A DNA stretch of 64,000 bases from Emydura subglobosa (Eukaryota; Chordata; Testudines; Chelidae): the NCBI GenBank assembly GCA_007922225.1, contig ML679970.1:38733460-38797459 (forward strand). The letters run 5' to 3'. The translations under genes were made by a program, and so were the position numbers. A model generated the notes under the pieces. The model ran no database searches. It had not been told where the DNA came from and worked only from the letters and a program-made list of their open reading frames with translations. This document shows, one piece after another, positions 1 to 12,700 of the stretch (positions within the stretch are counted from its first letter, which is position 1; the number at the start of each line of letters is the position of its first letter).

Positions 1-1838
1 CTCCCTCATGGACTGGGAGGGGACCAGGATAGGGCTGTAGCTGCGAGGATGTCAAACAACTTATCCGCAGGCTCCTTCAACTACTCCATCTTCAGGCCCA
101 GATTTGATGCCACTCGCTTGAGCAGCTCCTGAACAGCCCTGAAGTCATTGTGTGGGACAGAGGCGGAGGGTCCTGCCACTGCCTCATCCAGTGAGGAGGA
201 GGATGACGCTGGCAAAGGTGGAGGGTTAGAGTCATCCTCTCTGGCTGGAGTAGTTCCTTCTGAGGTTACTGCAGGAACCTCCTCCTGGTCCAACTTGGCA
301 TCCAGGTCCAGTACTGGGCGAGTGACTGCTGATGACCTTGGCACTGAGGCTCCGGTGAGTGACTGACCCTCTGAACCCATGACAGAAGGTAACCTGCATG
401 AGTTCCAAAACTGCCATGGTGCAGGCCACTGCTCTTGTGGCCAGAACCCCATCTGAGGTGCCATGGGGAAGCTCACAGCCATGGCAGAAGTCTGCCCTCT
501 GGAAATGCTCCCTGGGATCCACAGGGGTACGAATGCTACTTGCCTCTCCCTGCTGTGCCAGGAGTTTTGGTGTTCTGGTGCCGGGGAGTGGTGTCGGGAG
601 CCTGGATGCTGCGTCTCTAGTGATCGGCTCTTATCTTTAGGCTTTCTGTATGGGTTTGGTGACTGGTGGTGGGATTCCGGGGATCTGTGCAAGGACTCTG
701 GGGACTAATGATGTTCTGGAGACTGGCGCTGTAGGTCTGGAGACTGGTGACTAGAGCCCGACATCCCACGGTGCGGCTCCGGTGACCACTGTTGGGGCAG
801 AGACCGACGTCTTGGCTACAGGGATTGTTGCGGGGGTCTCATTGCAGGTTTGCCTCTGGATGGCCTGCAGTCGGTGGTGCTGATGCCTGGTTCCAGTGCT
901 TAGACTTCTTTTCCTGAGATATTGGGAGCACGGGGATTGCCAAGAGGTCCTTTACTGCTTGGATTACCTCTTTCTGCTGCCAGGAGCACTTTGCTGGCCC
1001 TTTGCTGCTTCCAGGAGTCAGCGGTGGGTTCGGGATAGAGCTCAAAATCCAGATTGGCGAGGACACCCAAAGTCTGGTGGGGACAGGTAGCTCAATATGG
1101 GTCTTGCCTGAGCTCCCGCCCCTTTCTTGTCCTTCGGTGCTGGCAAATGCCCCCATTCAGTATTTGTCTTTTTTGATCTTTTCTTCGGCACCATAGATGT
1201 TGATCAGTGCTGGGAGGAAGTTGGTGTGTGTGTGGGGGGGGCATTCTGCACCAAAGATGGCGTACTCAGCGCCGATCTGGCCGGCTTGGTTCTGATGCTG
1301 GTCTAAGTGCCGACTCCATCAGGAATGCTTTCAGTCTGATGTCTCAATCTTTCTTGGTGCAAGATCTGATCCCTTTACAGATTCTTTCCCATATGTGAGC
1401 CTCTCCCAAATACTTCACCAGCTCTGGTGTGGGTTGTTAACTAGCATGGGCTTCTTACATGAAGTGCACAGTTTAAAGCCCAGACACCAGGGCATGCCCT
1501 GCCCCTGGGCCACACTTATTAACCGACACTATCTCTAAATGAACTAACACTTAACAACAAGTAACTGAGCTATTTACACTATGAAACTATGAGAAAAACC
1601 ACTAGAGTTGGAAGAGCTTGCAGTAGCAAGAGAACATTTCAGCACTGTCACAAGAGGTAAGAGGGAACTGAGAGGGAGAGGGGGCCAGCAGAACCCTATA
1701 TTACAGCACATAAGCGCACGACCCCAGAGAGCGCTAGACCCAGAAAAATTTCCAGCACTGGTGCATGTGGCAAGCACACACACCTAATATGGAAAGGACA
1801 TGAGCGTGCACTTGAAGAAGAAACTACAGTTAAGGATA
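1..1838 (-). mobile_element. DIRS-type retrotransposon fragment, gag end and inverted terminal repeat (cut by window edge)
   Basis: The minus-strand frame 692-81 is Ser/Pro-rich and ends in a block (LLKRVASNLGLK) matching the gag of the better-preserved DIRS copy ([14 protein letters not shown] at about 45.2 kb). The same relative order (terminal repeat, spacer, gag) is found. About 1640-1838 resembles the right inverted terminal repeat of that copy, including the shared string GACATGAGC versus GGATATGAGC at its outer part. Frames are broken. The RT and recombinase portions, if present, lie left of position 1. It sits in the intron after the last DOCK3 exon shown. Confidence 0.7.
81..692 (-). 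pseudogene. gag-like frame of the diverged DIRS fragment
   Basis: This is a 203-codon open frame, rich in Ser, Pro and His near the N-side and acidic/Ser-rich (PASSSSSLDEA) before a conserved FRAVQELLKRVASNLGLKME end. The counterpart in the younger element is [20 protein letters not shown]. It is a remnant of a longer gag whose upstream part is frame-broken at 700-1420. No host gene is suggested. Confidence 0.6.
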
Positions 1839-3685
1839 AAATTTATTTTTTAATGCATCCCTCAAAAAAGACCCCATACAATGCAGAAGTTATTCAAGAA
1901 AGTTAGTCATCAAATGAGCTTTACTTGTAAAATTAATTTATTGCTATTAAAAGATTCTGTAAGGAGAGCCTTAGAGACTGAGACCTTCTATTTACACACA
2001 AACAAGGTGCAGTCTGAGCAGTGGCAGTGTCAGCTTCTTCAAAGTGCACCAAAAACATGCCTCAGCTGTGATCTGAAGGGACCCTCTGTAAAGAGGGGAG
2101 TTTCATCTTCAGAGTCATTCAAACTTTGTCCTCTGTTGAGACGGTGTTGTTTGGTGTTGTTTATGGGCACCCATGCACTAAGGAATGCACTATGATTACT
2201 TCCGAATTTTAAAGAGGATCCTGAACAGGCACTGGATAATTATGACCTATAATCACTTCAATTAAAGACCTATTGTAGAAGTGAAAAGCTCTGAATCCTT
2301 CAAGTAGCCAGATTTAAATACTGCAGCAGTCTAAGTTTTCAGCAGTTTTTGGAAATAATGTATAGTTTAGCACCATAAAAGTTAATCTTTAGTACTAAGT
2401 AAGCTTTCCTAGAATGACTTACAAACATTTGCAAAGAAGAGACAAAAAATCTTCTAAAGCCAGTGACACAGCAGAAGCTGTCGGGGACTACTGTATCAGC
2501 AAACTGGTGGCTAGCCACTCAAAGCCATCAGAAACTATCAGCAGAGTATTCCATTTCATGGCAAGACTTGCTCTGTACGTAACTTGCGAAATTACCACAA
2601 CTGAAATCCAATTTGCCTGCTGACAAATGCTTTACTGAGAGAACGCAGGCATGGCCTATTGCAGCATGTTGGTGCAACACAATTGAAATGTTGCTGCCAT
2701 ATTCATTTAAATTAAAAAACTGAGGTTTGTTACTGAATTAAATAGGAAAATTAATACTACAATCAATACAGTAGATTCAATTAAAATAGATATTCCCACA
2801 TTTTACATTCTCAGTATCTCTCAGATTTTTGTTTTGATGAATAACTGCACAGCAGAAGTTGTCTGGGGAGAAACTGGAGGTTTTGTCATGTGGGTGGGGA
2901 GAACTGGGCCTTCTGGCACATGAGAGAGCATGGGGAATTATTTGGGATTGTTGAATGAAGCACAGTAGCCAAATGTTTCTCTTATAATGATTAGCAGCAA
3001 AACAGCCAATTGTTAGTTACACTGTCATTTTTAAGCTCCATAGATAACAGTCCACTGAGATGAATGGGACAGTTAACTACTGTTTCATTACATCTGATTA
3101 CGTTCAGTTCACCAACTGATTTTCTTTATAACCATTAAGGTTAGAATCTTTTTTTTTTTTTTAAATAAATGAAAGCTGAGATCATGAACACTATTCTGCT
3201 GCAAATTCCATGGTCACTGATTCATAGAATACATGGGGCCCTGCTTATAACAAAGTCTCTCAGCGGAGTCAGAAGGTGTTGTTTTAGACTTTGATTAATC
3301 AGGGAAAAATATTCTAAGAAGATAGTCAAATTAGTAAATTCCAAGAGTTCTACAGTCCTTTAACCTCATCACCAAGTAAATTTAACACACCAATTTCTTC
3401 ATCCCAAACATTTATCTGGAATGAACAAGAAGTAAGTGAGAATGTGGTGCTCTCAATTTATGGCCTAACATTGCACCCACTATCTTAGTTCAGAACCTGA
3501 CAATAATACTCTGTAATGGTTGATCTCACATTACTCCATAGCACCGAATTAACTGACTGCTTCAAAACCAGTCCAAAATAGGTCTCTTTACAAAAAGGAT
3601 TTGGTGCTTTACTAATTCTGTACATCCTTCCTGGAGAATGCTAGGATACTTATACTCAGAACACTTTACTACTGTGATCAGGTAC
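1839..3685. other. DOCK3 intron, no recognised feature
   Basis: This intronic sequence lies between the DIRS terminus and the last exon. It has AT-rich unique-looking DNA and a T-run of 12 at about 3151. I found no exon of DOCK3, RNA gene or repeat I recognise. Confidence 0.5.
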
Positions 3686-3781
3686 CTGTAGTCAAGGAGA
3701 CGCTCCATGAGGCGAGTAACTGATGTAACAAAAGAGATGCCAGTCTCCCTCCATGTCTCTTGTTCAATCTTCTCCAGCAGG
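3686..3781 (-). CDS. DOCK3: DOCK3 exon before DHR-2 ([14 protein letters not shown]..)
   Basis: The 96-nt exon completes the codon before [20 protein letters not shown] and ends RLMERLLDY plus two bases (AG) of Arg. The donor is GTACCT and the acceptor is CCAAACAG. It is the last DOCK3 exon in the window. The next exon, which should begin the run into DHR-2, is not between 1 and 3685. Confidence 0.95.
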
Positions 3782-6700
3782 CTGTTTGGAAATGAAGAGG
3801 CAGCATATGAGGCTTTCCTGGAAACGGCACAGATCCTGGAGAGATCCAGGGGCAACTTTGTTTCTCTCTCATACAGAAGACTGACAGAATTATAGTCTTA
3901 CCTAGGGTAGGGCCCAAAGAGTTGGGTTCTACTCCATGCAGCGTTAAGCAAAGACAAGAAAAGATGGAATTGACAGCAAAAGGTAAAATTTCCCCTGACA
4001 TCACTACTTCAAACATAGGAAAGAGAGCACTGTATATAACAAAAGTTGGTTCCCAAGCTGCTGTTGGTAGATTAAAATACTGCTTATAACAATGGAAAGC
4101 TATGACTGGGAAGGAGTCTAAACCCACTGTAATACATTTTATCTCCTCAGTTAAACTGTTAAATTCCAGTCTCTAATGAGCAATCCCAATTCAACGTCTT
4201 GCATAACAACTATTATTAGAGACATCAGCTGAAGCAAGGGAAACGCAGAACATGGTTCTTGCCAGTAAAGAAAAAGAGAAACAAATTTTCCATTATTTTC
4301 ATTTAAAATGTATTTGCCATTTGTGTGTGTACACTGATGGAGCCAAACTTCCAAAAAGTGGTTTCTCTTTGTGTGCACTCAAATACATACGCATCCTTTC
4401 TATGTATTAGCATATGGGTACACAGGTTATAGATTTATCTGCATACCCAAAATGATGGGGTGTGTACATATAAATTCCCTAATTTTCATGAGGTGTTGGT
4501 GCATCAAAATGCACATAGATGCTTGTTTCTTACAGGTGTCTCTGTCATCCACTTCCTTTGTTTTTATGCATTAAGCTACATGCACATAAATGGGGGCTAG
4601 GAAGAAAATAGAGGGATCCTAGATGCCCCAAACCGGCTGGAACTGCTTGATAACAGTCTGAAGACTATGATTTCACACTTTTATTACATAAAGCTGAGCA
4701 CTGGCTCGTCTCACATGTTTGTGACAGGAAGGTGGACATCATTCCATGCACTGTATAGTATAACCTAAGCAGCATCAATACTAGATTTTATTGAATGAAA
4801 TATACAAAAAAAAATATTTTTGTATTCTTGTCAGTGTAAAAAGGATGCATAGCCCTCCCTCTGATTTGTGGCCCATGTCACGATAACCTGTCAGAAGTCC
4901 CTGTACATTACTGTGTTCTGAGGGAGGCCACTTCCATTGCTGGTACTTTACAATGGATCATTACTTTGAAATTTCACCAAGCTCTGTAAAGGTGACTTTG
5001 TAACATGCAAGATGAATGGAGACTGGTATTGCTTACAGTAGGCTGAAGAGCTCCCTGTAGTTCTCATCTCCTTTTCCCTCTGATACCAAGCTGTCCAGCT
5101 TATCAATCAACTCAGCTTCCACCTGGATCAGGGAGGAATGACGGGTTAGAAATTAACTGTGCTTGCAGGAAAGGTAAATTTCAGACATCAAGGATGCTGA
5201 GATTGTATTTTATGGATCATTTCCTATGCTCTGCAAGTTGCCTGGTTTTATGGATGGATGATTTCTGCCCTTATATAAAAAGGCATCTGAAATAAAACAG
5301 ACTCTTTTCAAATTTACAAAACAATGGTTCAGTTTCAGTGAAACAACTGGCCTCATTTGGGTCAATGGAAGAGTGGACTACAGAGCTCAGTTATCCTCTT
5401 GCTGAGCAGAGGGATAAAATGGGCTTCCTTGTGGAGTTGTTTGTGTCTTATAGGAGTCTTTGTCAACTACTTTCTTTGTTTTTATCAATTCTCAGATGTG
5501 GACTTTCTATAATGAATGTATCAGCCAGAATCTTATCGTGTCCTACCTGTCACTAATATAAAAACCATAGTATAATCACCATCAATCTGCTATGGTAAAT
5601 CTGGTCCAGGAAGGTAACTGATTCTCCAGGATCCAATCACCACTGCATCACCCTTAAGGATGTTTTAGCAATAAAACTGCATATGTAAACAAGGCCCTTT
5701 GTGATTATATGATGCACTTTCCTTTATCTCTTGTGTAAAGGTGTACCTCTGCTACCATTCTGTTCACTTACAAATTGATTCCAATTTTCCTCAGTCTAGT
5801 ATTATTTATCCTGATGAACTAGTTTGATATTAATATTCTTTATGATGTGGGTTGCAGAACTCAGTTTCAGCTAATTTTTTAAAAATCTAATTAAAAACAG
5901 GGTTTTTAAAAAACAGAAATTGCTTTGTAAGCACATGGCTTGTACGTGTTTAATGAAAAACAAAGAGTGATTTTCTCTTTGTGTCATTTAGCTGCCAAAT
6001 TGAGAGTGAAGCAAAGATGAAAAGCAAAAGTAAATCAGTCAGTGATTACACTGAAGGAAATGAGGACGTTGTTACCAAGACCATTAAGTAGAAACCAGGT
6101 TGCATTGTTATTCAACAGAACTGAAAAGGGGACAATGTTAAAAAATTACATAATAAAAACATAAATGTTGTTTGAAATTTAAATCTTAATTTTTTAAATC
6201 CTGTAACAACCAATTTAGGCTGGAACCCCTCCCTCAAAGAACTTCTCCTCCTCCTCTCCCCCTTTGCACTGAAATCTCCCTCAAACAGCTGATTTCTGTA
6301 CATCTTGATTATCTGTAGTACTTGTTCCACCTGAGGAAGAGAGCTTCCTTTTCTGTATTCTACACTGACATTTCAAAGAGGAATCTGATACTGGTTTTGC
6401 TATACACTTTATAATTGACCTGGAGAGGAGGATACATTTAGGAATGTGGAATACTACCATATTGAAACAAATCAATGGTTCATCTACTCTAATATCCTGT
6501 CTTTGATAGGGGCTTACACTGGATGCTTCAGAGGAAAGCGAAAACTCCAAAAGCACCGGGACAGCTGTGCAATACTATACCATGAGGGCAAGTATTTTCC
6601 TGGACCAAGCAGCTTATGTCCTGAAACATGTAGTTTAACAGCACTAGCATTCTGGATTATGTAACTGCACATTCTGTTTTTATTTATACAGACGGTCTGA

Positions 6701-9700
6701 TCCTTTCTTTAATCTTATTAAGCTACAGTATTCAATTAAATTGTATAGCAGTGAGTTCCACAGAGTGCATAGAGGGGATTTTTTTTTTTGCATCCCGGAA
6801 TATATGCTGAATCAGTGAGTAAAAGAAATGAATAAAGAAAGACCACACTGAGTTCATCTTTGAAAAGGGAAGTGGACACGAGTCCAGGATTTAGAGGGGT
6901 TGGTGGAAGGAGGCTCTGGGTAATTAGATTGGAAGCTCTTTGGGGTGGGGACCTGTTCTTTGGTTTTGTGTTTATACAAAGGGGTATGTGGCTTTTAGGC
7001 GTGACCACCATATAAATAATAATAAGCAAGGGAGGTGAGAAAAAAACTTTACGAGCCAAACCAATCCTCACCACTGGAAAAAACCTTTCATTACCTCTAA
7101 TGGGTCAGTCTGCAGAAAGAGTCCTTTACTCTCCTGCAATCATAAGGAAGGATTTGAAAATTGAAATGACTCCTTGTTAATACACTAGCCATGTGAAATT
7201 ACTGTTATTTACCCTCAGAAAAAACATGTTCAATCATTAACTAATATCATATTTATTTTTGGAAAGAGGGGCTTCTCTTTTACAGTAGTATTTACTTTTG
7301 CTGTGCTCTTTGCTGCAAAAAACATGATCCCAGAAAATAGACATCTTGATGTCCCATACTTATTCTCCTTTCTTGACTTTCATGTCAAATTTGCACAGTA
7401 CATAATCCAAACAAGTTTTCTAGCCATCTGTACGGCAAACTCATCCTGACACTTGCTATTTTTTTGTTTTCATTTTATATTTTTTATTAAGGCAAAAGTA
7501 CAGTAAAAGTTAACATACTGCATTGTATGTTACTTATTTCGGATCGGATTAATATTCAAAGACCTGCCTAAAAATTCTAGCTTGCTAGCTGGGGAGCCCT
7601 CTTCCTTCGAGTATGCTGAAAAGGGTGACCAAATTTCTATACACCTATCCTCTTTTTGACATTTCTCTCGTGTACATACTTGGTGTGAAAGCTTTTCCAT
7701 TACAAGGACAGTTCATATTTTACTATACCACAACTTCATAGGAGGAGAGGGCACATTTTATCAACAATGTACAATACAAAGTCTTGCTAACAATAAAAAA
7801 ATAAATGAACTGATCACTCTATTTAAAATGTAGATCCTTTACTGGAGTATTAAGTAAGCAGATCGGGGGATCTCTAGGAAGCCAGCATTTTGTAATAAGA
7901 TGAATCTCTAATGATTTTCTCCCTAAACCATCTAATTTCTGGACACAATCACCATATGCATAAGAATATATCTTTCCCTACAACCCCTCCAAGAGAGCAC
8001 CTCTCTAGTAGCAAAAATATGATGGATCGTAAGTGGAGTCAAATGCTGACAACACAGTAATTTATAAATATTTTCTTTGTGAACTACACAAATTGAAGAT
8101 GTAGAGACAGACTGTAACCCCTATGTCCACCACTTTTACAAAACGATGATAAATTTTGCACAAAGTGCCCCTCGTGAGGTATCATTTGAAAACTCATAAT
8201 TTCCTGATCGTTATTGTACTGGTAAATTATGTGTGGCAACATTATATGTAAAGTTGTGAGATTATACTGTATGATGTTACTAAGGCATATTCCAAATCTA
8301 GGAAAGCAGCCCAAACCAGTTCATCAGAGACAAATGGCTAGTGTGACAGGGTGCTGGCCAAGGACTGCTGAGTCAGCCCCCTTTCACGCCAGCTCCCATT
8401 TAGGGAGGTAAATTGGAGCTTGCTAGAGAAAACCTGCACTTAACTAGAGAGCCCAGTTAGCCTGGGACTTCAGCTAGTCAGCACCTCAGTCAGGTGTCAG
8501 CATAATCAAAATACACGATCACTTGGTCAAGTGGCCATTCTTTGGCAGGAAGAAGGATGTGAGTGAGAAATGTACATTTTGCCAATGGAACAGATGGGGA
8601 TTCCAGTGTGAACAGACTGGCTGTCAACTAAACCCCAGCTGGAGACGATTCTCAAAGAGAAGGAAAAGATATAAAAATGAGGAACAGAGGCTCCAAATCA
8701 CCTCTCCCCCCTGATCTCTACTCATGGCATTAATAATGTCTGAAGCATAACTGAACTGGGGGAGTGGTCCTGGCTGAAGAATTCCAGCTAGATTTTTGTG
8801 AGCATGTGGTGAGAAAAACCTTTTCGCTTCAAGTTCACTTAGCTTGTTAAATTAGGTGTTAGTTTGCGTTTTACCTTTTATTTCTTTGTAACCAATTTTG
8901 ACCTTCATGCCTCATTACTTGAAATCACTTAAAATCTATCTTTCTGTAGTTAATAAACTTCCTTTATTGTTTTATCTAAAACAGTGTGTGTTTGGATTGA
9001 AGTGTTTGGAAACCTCCATTTAAGATAACAGGGTTTGTGCATATAATTTTCTATTAATGAAATGACAGGCTTTTTATGAGTTTGTATTGTCCAGAAGGGT
9101 ACTGGGCAATACAATACGCACATGTCTGGGATTGGAAATTTGCTGGTACCACTTTGTAATACAATTCAGGAATGGCTGGCTAGAAGCACTCATATAACTC
9201 AGCTGGGAGTAATTTACATCCTGGAGTCTGTGTGTGAGCTGAGTAGTAGTAGCTGCTCTCATAGCGAAGCAGTGTAAAAGGCACCCCAGATTGGAGAATT
9301 AAGGGGACACAGCTGTTCAACAGTCCAGACTGTACCATGGAGAATGTCCCAAATAGAGGCCCATTAATCCAGATTAATTTCTTTGTCCAAATCCCTTTCC
9401 CATCTTTACATTTTATCAACACTCTTTTCAAACAAAATTGTTATATCTTAGAAATTAAACCTTTTGTTCCAGATTACTCCTGTGTCAACACCTCATATGT
9501 GGTTAAAGGTCTAGATAGAGCTGCCTTGTATCCAGATTTCACAATAAAATGTTAGAATTGTAAATACTGAAAATACAGAATCTTTGTATTTACATTACAT
9601 TACATATCTCTTGGTATGATTTCAAATCAGGATCCAAGAACAGCTGTCCAAATTGAGTAATCTCAACTCTTATCCATGAATGATAGTCACTTCTGAGTTC

Positions 9701-12700
9701 CCAATTTAAGACATTTAGGGCCTGGATATGCAGAAATGCTGAGTACGCACAATTGCAAAGAAAGTCAATGAGCAGCAGGTGCTCAGCAACTCTGAAAATA
9801 AGGTCCTAGGCATCAAGACAGGCATCCAGAAATGGAGACACAGAAAAAGAGTGGACACTTTAAAAAAAATGTAGCCTTAAAGCCAGATTAAAAGTATTTA
9901 GACAACTAAAGATGTAATTGTGCTCCTAGTGGGTTTTCAAGAAAGCCGACAATGCCTAATTATCACTAATTTTAATTAGGCGTCTAGGTGCTTTTGAAAA
10001 TCCCACTAGGCATTCATATGCATCTTTAGGCACCCAAATACCTTTAAAAATCTGGTCCTAAATGACTAACCCAAGGTCACAAAGAAAGTTAGCAGCAGGG
10101 CCAAGAATATAACTCAGGAGTCTTGATTGACTTCTAGTAAATCACCCAAAGCACTACATAACTTACTTCATCATCTATGGTTTCGCAGGCTTCCATTGTT
10201 TTTACTATTAGGAAGGAGAATCCACTTAGCCTTGCTCTCTGGGCAGTGAGTGCAACATTGTGTTCTGTCTCAACAAGAGAAATGGCTACTTGGAAAATGC
10301 CTTATAGAAATGTTCATATAATGGTGGGACTCTGAATGTAGTGTTGTAAAGGATGTTATTTTTTAATTAATATCTATCTATCTCGCCCTCCATGTCAACA
10401 GCTCCCTCACATTCAGAAACAAACTAGCAGTTGGAAACTCCATGTTTCCAGCACAGTGTTGCAGAAGGGCAGAACAACATAGAGAATACTGCAAGAGTCC
10501 TGGAAAACCATTTCACCTGTTTGAAGTTTCCATTTTTCCTCTGCTCCCAGTCCATCATGTCATGAAAGATGGGGATCATGATGTTCCGGACCTCTGTCTG
10601 TGGGACCAGTGTGACACCAAGAAAGGGGCCAATCATTCCCGGAATAAAGTGAATTTTATGTTCACCTGGACAACATAAAGAAATTAACATTTAATGAAAG
10701 TCTTCTTTGCTGTGAGGAAGGTGAGACTTTATGGTAAAGACACATGCAGCCTGTCCCTGCATTAAACCTAAAGAAGCAAACAGTTTCTGTCTCCAAAAAT
10801 TACCAAAACCAACAGCACTTCAGTTTTCTATTTTCCATGGTGAAATCTGCATGATTATCTTTACATTAATTAATCTTTACATGTAGCAGAAACTGCAGAT
10901 CCTTTCCACTTACAGGGAAACTCATTCAAGATCTGCTCCGCCTTTATGTGCCAGCATCCATTAATTCTGCCAGAGAGAATTGACAGATTCCAATGCTGTT
11001 TTGGTGGCTTTGGCTCCAAAGAAGAAAGACATTTTTCAAAGGGACTGTGACAACAATAATATTTAATGGATCAGGTACAGGCTCTTTAGGCTTTTTAGAG
11101 TTTCTTAACCTCAGTGGTGTAAAATCTACAATCAAATGGACAATGGACCTTGACTTAGACCCAAACAGTGATCCTGCTCAGCAGCAGGAACACACAGCAC
11201 TGTTAGTAATCACTTTTGTGGTGTACTTGCATTATGAAACTTTAGTAAATAAAACAAAATTATCTGAAAAAACATTGATCGGGCAATACTGTTTTGAGAT
11301 ATCGTTTCTCCCAAAAATGATCTTTCAGGTTATGTTGGCAGTCCAACATACACTCATATATTGGAAGTTTGCCTCCAGTAAACTAATCAGTCTCTTAGGT
11401 TATCCCACAATTGCAAAAAGGGAGGGATAGGAAAAGAGAAATAAATCAGAAAAGCAGAAAAAAATTATTTTGATTTGAAGAGGTTCATCCCTAGGGCGGC
11501 ATATGTCATTAACTGTGCAATATTAAAAATCTTGTTTCTTTTCTGTCACTGTGTATGTGGAGCATAAAGCAGACACTTTGGTATATTCCTCAAAATCATG
11601 ATCTACATTATCACAATTTAGACATACTAGATTTGCCTTTTTAGCTTCATGTGACATTGGTTTAAACCTGTTAACAATTTCATGAATATTGCTATCTGCT
11701 TTTCAGACAAATAATGAGAAGCAAGATGTGTTTCTAACATATCTAATACAGTGGAGTCAATGTGATACATTCCCTGCAAATGTGATGTGACATGATGCAA
11801 GATGCTACACTGTACCCCAGCTCACTTTGACCAGAAGATGTTATTTACATCAGAAATAATCACAATTCAGAGATTTGTAAATTATAAAGCCAAAAGGGAT
11901 CACTGTGATCATCTAGTCTAACCTCATGTATAACACAGGCCATATAGGATTTCCCTGAATTAATTCCTGTTTGAACTAGAGCATACTATTTAGAAAAACA
12001 TCCAATCTCGATTTTAAAATTAGCAGTGATGGAGAATCCACCACAACCCTTGGTAAATTGTTCCAATGGATAATTACCTTCACTGTTAAAAATTTTTGCC
12101 TTATTTCTAGTTTGAATCCGTCTAGCTTCAATTTCCAGCCATAGATCTTGTTATACTTTTGTCTGCCACACTGAAGAGCCCTCTATTACCTGTTCCATAC
12201 ATGGATTCTTATAGATTGTGATCAAGTCACCCCTTAATATTCTCTTTGTTAAGATAACAGATTGAGCTCCTTGAGTCCTCCTCTATATAGCATGTGTTAA
12301 TTTCAACCCTTTAATCATTTTTGAGGCTCTTCTCTGAACCCTCTGTGGTATCAACGCCTTTTGTGAATTGTGGACAGAAGAAATGAATACAATATTTCTG
12401 TAGTGGTTGCACCAGTGCCAAATATATAGGTAAAATAATCTTTCTCCTCCTACTCAATATTCCCTGTTTTTTACATTCAAGAAACACATTAGCGCCTTTG
12501 GGTACGGCTTTACTCTGGGAACTCTTGTTAATTTATTAGCCACCATTACCCCCAAGTCCTTTTGGCGTCACTGTTTGCCAGGATAGAATCTCCCATTCTT
12601 GAAGCAAGGCTTACATTCTTTGTTCCTAGATGTATGGTTTTACATGTGGCCACTTGTGCCACATGCTTATGTGCTGCTTGTGCCCAGTTTACGAATTGAT

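Noticed and set aside
3678..4127. 149-codon minus-strand frame
   Set aside because: It overlaps the last DOCK3 exon and the microexon in a different frame. It is a shadow with no domain.
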